Shown here piece by piece: positions 4,442 through 9,439 of a stretch of DNA of 9,439 nucleotides. Position 1 is the first letter of the stretch. Each line of letters begins with the position of its first letter. Source of the DNA: Lachnospiraceae bacterium (GTDB taxonomy: Bacteria > Bacillota > Clostridia > Lachnospirales > Lachnospiraceae); assembly GCA_029068665.1 (NCBI GenBank), contig JAIECC010000297.1, positions 1 to 9,439 on the forward strand. Direction: 5' to 3'. The notes under the pieces were generated by a model. The model was not told the DNA's origin. It saw only the letters and a program-made list of their open reading frames with translations, and searched no databases. The translations under genes and the position numbers were made by a program.

Positions 4442-7015
4442 TTATGATTCGGTTGTATTATCATCTACATCTTCAGGTATTTCGTCATCCACAATCTCTT
4501 CTACCGTTCCGGTATCCTGCTCTTCCTGCAATTGAGATTCCAAATTGCGAATATCTTCCTCCGGATCACTGTCACGAACCTTTGCAACGCTGGCAACTGT
4601 TATATTATTTTCCGTATCCATGTTAATCAGCTTTACACCGGAGGTAACCCGGCTAAGCTGGGAGATATCCTTACACTGCAGCCGAATTACAATACCCTCT
4701 GTAGAAATCAACATGATTTCATTGTTTTCATTTACTGCCTTTACACCGATAACATTACCGGTCTTCTCATTGATCTTATAGCACTTCACACCCTTACCGC
4801 CACGGTTCTGTGGTGTAAACTCATCCATAGAGGTACGTTTACCCATACCATTTTCGGAAACGATCAGCAAATCATCACCCTGGGTATCTAACTGCATACC
4901 GATTACCTCGTCTCCCGCTCCCAGATTCATACCCTTTACTCCCATGGAAGTACGTCCGGTACTTCTGGCATCGGTTTCCAGGAAACGGATACACATACCA
5001 AGCTTGCTGACCAAAATAATTTCCTTCTTATTATTGGTTGATTTTACCTCGATTAATTCATCTTCATCCCGAAGAGTAATTGCCGCCAGACCATTTTTAC
5101 GGATATTCTGGAAATCCGTAATCGGGGTTTTCTTTACCATACCCTTTTTGGTTGCCATGAATAAATACCTGCCCGGCTTGAATTCCCGAATCGGAATCAC
5201 TGCCGTAATCTTTTCTTCCGGCAGCATTTGCAGAATATTTACAATTGCCGTTCCTCTGGCTGTCCTGCCGGACTCCGGAATCTCATATGCTTTCAGTCGA
5301 TAGACCCGTCCCATGTTCGTAAAGAACATAATGAAGTGATGGGTTGTAGTCATGATCAGTTCTTCGATGAAATCATCCTCAATGGTCTGCATACCCTTGA
5401 TGCCCTTACCACCACGATTCTGAGAACGGAAATTATCTACCGTCATACGCTTAATATAACCCAGTTTGGTCATTGCAATAACAACATTTTCCCGCTTGAT
5501 CAGATCCTCATCGGCAATCTCATCCTCATCCGGTCCGATTGCAGTTCTGCGCTCATCACCATACTTGGTAGAAATGATTAATAATTCCTCTTTAATCACT
5601 CCCAACAGCTTCTTTTCATCTGCCAGAATCGCTTTCAACTCTGCAATCCGTTCAATTAATTCCCGGTATTCATTCTCAATCTTATCCCGTTCCAGACCGG
5701 TCAATGCCCGCAGACGCATATCTACGATTGCCTGAGCCTGCACATCGGATAAGCCGAATTCCTCTATTAATTTTTCTTTTGCTTCCCCTACATTTTTGGA
5801 ACCACGGATAATCTGAATCACACGTTCAATGTTATCCAGAGCAATCAATAATCCCTGCAATATATGAGCGCGCTCTTCTGCTTTATTTAACTCGTATTTG
5901 GTTCTTCTGGTAACTACATCCTCCTGATGCTTCAGGTAATAGGTCAGCATTTCCAGCAGGTTCAGAATCTTCGGTTCATTGTTCACCAGTGCCAGCATAA
6001 TAACGCCAAAGGTATCCTGAAGCTGAGTATGCTTATACAATTTATTCAATATGATGTTGGCATTGGCATCTTTTCTTAATTCGATAACAACCCGCATACC
6101 CTCTCTGGAGGATTCATCCCGAAGATCTGTGATTCCTTCTACCTTCTTATCCTTTACCAGCTCTGCGATCTTTTGAATCAATCGTGCCTTATTTACCATA
6201 TACGGCAGCTCAGTAATTACGATTCTCTGCTTTCCATTGGACATAGGCTCAATATTAGAAACTGCACGAACCTTAATCTTTCCACGACCGGTACGATATG
6301 CAGCATCGATTTCACCGGTACCCAGAATCTGTGCACCTGTTGGAAAGTCCGGTCCCTTCACAATGGACAGGATTTCTTCCAGATCGGTTGCCCGATCCTC
6401 CATAATACGATTATCAATGATTTTAACTACTGCATCTATGATTTCCCGAAGATTATGAGGCGGAATATTCGTAGCCATACCAACGGCAATACCGGAAGTA
6501 CCATTTACCAACAGATTCGGATAACGGCTTGGAAGAACTGTCGGTTCCTTTTCCGTTTCATCAAAGTTGGGTATAAAATCAACGGTATCTTTATTGATAT
6601 CTGCCAGCATTTCCATGGAAATCTTGGAAAGTCTTGCCTCTGTGTAACGCATTGCCGCAGCACCGTCGCCATCCACAGAACCAAAGTTGCCGTGTCCGTC
6701 TACCAGCATATAACGGGTATTCCATTCCTGTGCCAGCTTTACCAATGCCTCATATATGGAGCTGTCTCCATGAGGATGATATTTACCCATGGTATCACCG
6801 ACAATACGGGCACATTTACGATGCGGCTTATCCGGTCCATTATTCAACTCGATCATAGAATATAAGATTCTTCTTTGTACCGGCTTTAATCCATCCCGCA
6901 CATCCGGTAAGGCTCTGGCAGCAATAACACTCATGGCATAATCAATATAATTACGTTCCATGGTTTTTTGCAGATCTATTTCATGTACTTTATCAAAGAT
7001 TGTACTGTCATCCAT
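4442..7015 (-). CDS. gyrA: DNA gyrase subunit A
   Basis: This is the breakage-reunion and DNA-wrapping subunit of gyrase. The N-terminal winged-helix region has AAAMRYTEARLS, with active-site Tyr124 after Arg123. The quinolone-resistance region reads KYHPHGDSSIYEA. Ser85 and Glu89 align with E. coli Ser83 and Asp87; Ser is the quinolone-sensitive residue and Glu is common at the second position in Gram-positives, so no resistance substitution is visible. The C-terminal beta-pinwheel (about 510-812) has a canonical GyrA box, QNRGGKG at 532-538, which supports gyrase over topoisomerase IV ParC. An identical QNRGGKG occurs at 736-742. The last 45 residues form an acidic tail, with 19 Asp/Glu against 2 Arg. 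ATG is preceded by AGGAGG at 7 nt. The gene follows gyrB by 11 nt and ends at TAA just before a hairpin terminator. The length of 857 aa is normal. Confidence 0.98.
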   Translation of the reverse strand: MDDSTIFDKVHEIDLQKTMERNYIDYAMSVIAARALPDVRDGLKPVQRRILYSMIELNNGPDKPHRKCARIVGDTMGKYHPHGDSSIYEALVKLAQEWNTRYMLVDGHGNFGSVDGDGAAAMRYTEARLSKISMEMLADINKDTVDFIPNFDETEKEPTVLPSRYPNLLVNGTSGIAVGMATNIPPHNLREIIDAVVKIIDNRIMEDRATDLEEILSIVKGPDFPTGAQILGTGEIDAAYRTGRGKIKVRAVSNIEPMSNGKQRIVITELPYMVNKARLIQKIAELVKDKKVEGITDLRDESSREGMRVVIELRKDANANIILNKLYKHTQLQDTFGVIMLALVNNEPKILNLLEMLTYYLKHQEDVVTRRTKYELNKAEERAHILQGLLIALDNIERVIQIIRGSKNVGEAKEKLIEEFGLSDVQAQAIVDMRLRALTGLERDKIENEYRELIERIAELKAILADEKKLLGVIKEELLIISTKYGDERRTAIGPDEDEIADEDLIKRENVVIAMTKLGYIKRMTVDNFRSQNRGGKGIKGMQTIEDDFIEELIMTTTHHFIMFFTNMGRVYRLKAYEIPESGRTARGTAIVNILQMLPEEKITAVIPIREFKPGRYLFMATKKGMVKKTPITDFQNIRKNGLAAITLRDEDELIEVKSTNNKKEIILVSKLGMCIRFLETDARSTGRTSMGVKGMNLGAGDEVIGMQLDTQGDDLLIVSENGMGKRTSMDEFTPQNRGGKGVKCYKINEKTGNVIGVKAVNENNEIMLISTEGIVIRLQCKDISQLSRVTSGVKLINMDTENNITVASVAKVRDSDPEEDIRNLESQLQEEQDTGTVEEIVDDEIPEDVDDNTTES

Positions 7016-7029
7016 GTTATTTCCTCCTA
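7016..7029 (-). promoter_or_regulatory. gyrA ribosome binding site overlapping the gyrB stop codon
   Basis: AGGAGG (7023-7028, minus strand) lies 7 nt before the gyrA ATG. The AG of the gyrB TAG stop is the first part of this site. Ribosomes ending gyrB are thus placed directly on the gyrA start, which would help balance the two subunits. Confidence 0.9.
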
Positions 7030-8937
7030 AATATCCAGATTCTTAACGAATTTTGCATTTGCTTCGATGAATTCCCGGCGTGGTTCTACTTTATCACCCA
7101 TCAAAGTATTAAAGGTCAGATCGATTTCGGATTCGTTCTCTTCATCAATGGCTACCCGCAGCAGTATTCTCTGCTCCGGATCCATGGTAGTTTCCCACAA
7201 CTGTTCCGGATCCATTTCACCAAGTCCTTTATAACGCTGAATCTTGTTGTTGGAATCTCTTCCAACTTCCTTCAATATCTTATCTAATTCTTCATCACTG
7301 TAGGCATACCACACCTTACGATTCTTCTCCAGCTTAAATAATGGCGGCTGTGCCAGATATACATGTCCCTGACGAATCAGCTCCGGCATGAATCGATAGA
7401 AGAAGGTCAGCAATAAGGTTGCAATATGAGCACCATCTACGTCGGCATCGGTCATGATAATGATTTTTCCATAGCGAAGCTTGGATATATCGAAATTATC
7501 ATGAATTCCTGTACCGAATGCAGTAATCATCGCTTTGATTTCTTCATTTACCAGAATCTTGTCAATTCTTGCTTTTTCCACATTTAAAATCTTACCGCGA
7601 AGAGGAAGGATTGCCTGGGTGCCTCTGTCTCTGGCGGTCTTTGCAGAGCCGCCGGCGGAATCTCCCTCTACGATATAGATTTCACAGTTTGCAGGGTTCT
7701 TGTCCGAACAATCTGCTAGCTTACCCGGAAGCGACATACTATCTGCCAGGTTGCTTTTTCTTGCAACGTCTCTTGCCTTTCTTGCAGCAATTCTTGCCCG
7801 CTGTGCCAATACCGCTTTGTTGATAATAATCTTTGCAACGGCAGGATTCTGCTCTAAGAAATAAGTCAACTGCTCTGTTACTATATTTTCTACAGCACTT
7901 CTTGCCTCGGAATTTCCCAGCTTCTGCTTGGTCTGACCTTCAAACTGAGGGTCTTCAATCTTAATACTGATAATTGCAGTCAAACCTTCTCTTAAATCAT
8001 CACCGGATAGATTATCTTCTTTTTCCTTTAACAGCTTATTATTTCTTGCATAATCATTGAATACCTTGGTAATTGCACTTCGGAATCCGGTCAGATGCAT
8101 ACCACCCTCCGGAGTATTAATGTTATTAACAAAGCTGTAAGTTGATTCATTAAAGGAATCATTATGCTGCAGAGCAACCTCTACCAGAATATTATCCTTT
8201 GTCCCTTCACAATAAATAACTTTATTGTATAATGGGTCTTTATGTCGGTTTATGTACTCTACAAACTCTTTAATACCACCCTCATAGTGGAAAGTACGCT
8301 CCTTTACCGGATCTTCTCTTTTATCATTTAAATTAATTTTTAAAGCCTTTGTTAAAAATGCTGTTTCTCTTAAACGGACTTTTAATGTCTCAAAATTATA
8401 AACCGTTGTATCAAAGATATCAGCATCCGGCTTGAAGGTAATTTTGGTTCCCGTATGAGTGGAAGTTCCAACCTCTTTTAATTTATAAATTACATGTCCA
8501 CGTTCATACCGCTGCCGATAGACTTTGCCATCCCGGCTGATTTCTACCTCCAGCCATTCTGATAATGCATTAACTACAGAAGCACCTACGCCGTGAAGAC
8601 CACCGGATACCTTATATCCGCCACCGCCGAACTTACCGCCGGCATGAAGGATGGTAAATACAACCTCTACTGCCGGTATTCCAGCCTTTGCATGCATTCC
8701 TACCGGAATACCCCGGCCATTATCAACAACTGTTATGGAATTATCCTCATTAATTGTAACATCAATCACGGAACAGAATCCGGCAAGGGCTTCATCTACC
8801 GCATTATCCACAATTTCATAGACCAAGTGATGTAATCCTCGTTCAGATGTACTTCCGATATACATACCGGGTCTTTTTCGAACTGCTTCCAGTCCTTCCA
8901 GAATCTGAATTTGTTCAGCTCCATAATCGTTTGCCAT
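7027..8937 (-). CDS. gyrB: DNA gyrase subunit B
   Basis: This is the ATPase subunit of DNA gyrase (A2B2), which uses ATP to introduce negative supercoils. Its 636 aa match the short Gram-positive form that lacks the insert of E. coli GyrB. The GHKL ATPase domain (about 1-220) shows YEIVDNAVDEA, with catalytic-type Glu41 and Mg-binding Asn45, then DNGRGIP at 72-78 and GGLHGVGASVVNALS at 112-126. Arg135 matches the coumarin-contact Arg136 of E. coli. The transducer domain carries QTKQKL, with Gln335 and Lys337. The TOPRIM domain has VEGDSAGG (Glu424) and TDADVDGAH (Asp497, Asp499, Asp501). QRYKGLGEM (567-575) and the terminal EPRREFIEANA segment are typical of GyrB rather than distant homologues. 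The ATG start has AGGAGG 8 nt upstream. The TAG stop lies in the gyrA ribosome binding site, so the subunits are probably co-translated. Confidence 0.98.
   Translation of the reverse strand: MANDYGAEQIQILEGLEAVRKRPGMYIGSTSERGLHHLVYEIVDNAVDEALAGFCSVIDVTINEDNSITVVDNGRGIPVGMHAKAGIPAVEVVFTILHAGGKFGGGGYKVSGGLHGVGASVVNALSEWLEVEISRDGKVYRQRYERGHVIYKLKEVGTSTHTGTKITFKPDADIFDTTVYNFETLKVRLRETAFLTKALKINLNDKREDPVKERTFHYEGGIKEFVEYINRHKDPLYNKVIYCEGTKDNILVEVALQHNDSFNESTYSFVNNINTPEGGMHLTGFRSAITKVFNDYARNNKLLKEKEDNLSGDDLREGLTAIISIKIEDPQFEGQTKQKLGNSEARSAVENIVTEQLTYFLEQNPAVAKIIINKAVLAQRARIAARKARDVARKSNLADSMSLPGKLADCSDKNPANCEIYIVEGDSAGGSAKTARDRGTQAILPLRGKILNVEKARIDKILVNEEIKAMITAFGTGIHDNFDISKLRYGKIIIMTDADVDGAHIATLLLTFFYRFMPELIRQGHVYLAQPPLFKLEKNRKVWYAYSDEELDKILKEVGRDSNNKIQRYKGLGEMDPEQLWETTMDPEQRILLRVAIDEENESEIDLTFNTLMGDKVEPRREFIEANAKFVKNLDI
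8804..8812 (+). other. Perfect DnaA-box 9-mer inside gyrB
   Basis: TTATCCACA on the plus strand. It lies over the codons for the conserved IVDNAVDE motif of the ATPase domain, so protein constraint may explain it. It probably has no function of its own. Confidence 0.25.
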
Positions 8938-8951
8938 TTTAAAAACCTCCT
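8938..8951 (-). promoter_or_regulatory. gyrB ribosome binding site
   Basis: AGGAGG at 8946-8951 on the minus strand stands 8 nt before the ATG at 8935-8937 and fixes the gyrB start. The 29-nt gap after recF is too short to hold a separate full promoter, so any gyrB promoter would have to lie inside recF. Confidence 0.9.
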
Positions 8952-8966
8952 GCAGCTTATGCCACG

Positions 8967-9439
8967 TTATCCTAAATTTTCTATTTTTCCTTCCGGATAA
9001 ACATGTCCTTTTACAACCTTATAAACTTTATTTATATTCATTCTCTCTTTGATGAAATCATCATATCCCGTACAGGTAATGATCGTTTGTAATTTATCAA
9101 TAGAGTGTAATAAATAATCTCTGCGATTTTCATCTAATTCCGACATTACATCATCCAGCAGTAATACCGGTGTATCATGAATTCTCTTTTTTACTATTTC
9201 TATTTCAGCCAACTTCAGGGATAATGCTGCAGTACGCTGCTGCCCCTGAGAACCAAACCTCCGAACCTCAATATCATTGATATAAAATCCCATATCATCT
9301 CTGTGAGGTCCATACTGTGTAGATTGATATCTCAAATCCAATTCCTGTTTTTGATCCAGCAATCCGGCATATTCTTCTTCTTTTACATTTTCTTCATACC
9401 GGATTTGTAACTGCTCTTTTCCACCGGTCAAATTAGAAT
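8967..9439 (-). CDS. recF: DNA replication and repair protein RecF, C-terminal part (5' end outside the window)
   Basis: RecF is an SMC/ABC-like ATPase that binds gapped DNA and helps load RecA during recombinational repair of stalled forks. About 156 C-terminal residues are visible of a family length near 360, so the Walker A motif is missing only because the window ends. What is visible is diagnostic: the ABC signature region SQGQQRTAALSLKLAE, then the Walker B and D-loop segment PVLLLDDVMSELDENRR, then the TCTGYDDF segment near the C terminus. The frame runs open to the window edge. The TTG at 9429-9431 is an internal leucine, not a start. The gene ends with TAA 29 nt before gyrB, the usual recF-gyrB neighbourhood near oriC. 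No remB-like (DUF370) gene lies between them, unlike in Bacillus subtilis. The identification is firm. Confidence 0.96.
   Translation of the reverse strand, partial: SNLTGGKEQLQIRYEENVKEEEYAGLLDQKQELDLRYQSTQYGPHRDDMGFYINDIEVRRFGSQGQQRTAALSLKLAEIEIVKKRIHDTPVLLLDDVMSELDENRRDYLLHSIDKLQTIITCTGYDDFIKERMNINKVYKVVKGHVYPEGKIENLG

Noticed and set aside
4455..4490. GATAAT as a -10 box for the HAD gene within the end of gyrA
   Set aside because: No acceptable -35 hexamer stands 16-18 nt upstream. The sequence is also just the Asp-rich codons of the GyrA acidic tail.
6173..6865. Plus-strand open frame of 230 codons opposite gyrA
   Set aside because: It lies wholly antisense to clearly conserved gyrA codons (active-site and quinolone regions). 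It has no recognisable domain, so it is a shadow frame.
4442..8937. Topoisomerase IV (ParE/ParC) instead of gyrase
   Set aside because: A canonical GyrA box, the position after recF, and GyrB-type C-terminal motifs all favour gyrase.

Overview
All eight genes in this window lie on the minus strand, so transcription runs from the high-coordinate end to the low-coordinate end. The end of recF followed by gyrB and gyrA is the conserved block found beside dnaA and oriC in Firmicutes. The origin is therefore probably beyond the high-coordinate edge, and these genes point away from it. Moderate AT-richness, strong AGGAGG-type ribosome binding sites, a short Gram-positive GyrB (636 aa), a two-subunit oxygen-sensitive fumarase and a PAS-GGDEF-EAL protein suggest an anaerobic clostridium, most like Lachnospiraceae. 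The family-level placement is inference.

Region 1 (9439 to 4404) is DNA maintenance: the C-terminal part of RecF, then complete DNA gyrase B and A subunits. The genes are tightly packed, with a 29-nt gap between recF and gyrB and an 11-nt gap between gyrB and gyrA. The gyrB stop codon lies inside the gyrA ribosome binding site. A 12-bp perfect hairpin with a short U tract ends the gyrase unit.

Region 2 (4379 to 3522) is a Cof-type HAD phosphatase. It starts so close behind the gyrase hairpin that no normal promoter fits between them. It is followed by 137 nt of non-coding DNA (3385-3521) holding promoter-like elements and a pair of 14-bp direct repeats.

Region 3 (3384 to 24) looks like one operon: a 69-aa single-span membrane protein, the alpha and beta subunits of a class I [4Fe-4S] fumarate hydratase, and a PAS-GGDEF-EAL protein whose start codon overlaps the beta-subunit stop (ATGA). 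Its EAL domain keeps all expected catalytic residues, while its GGDEF domain looks degenerate. The likely outcome is a c-di-GMP phosphodiesterase co-produced with fumarase.

Most of the window is ordinary core genome. The parts worth a second look are the coupling of c-di-GMP turnover to fumarase, the repeat pair before that operon, several DnaA-box-like sequences, and the terminator placed directly before the HAD gene. I see no mobile element, CRISPR array, tRNA or rRNA, and no clearly new system.
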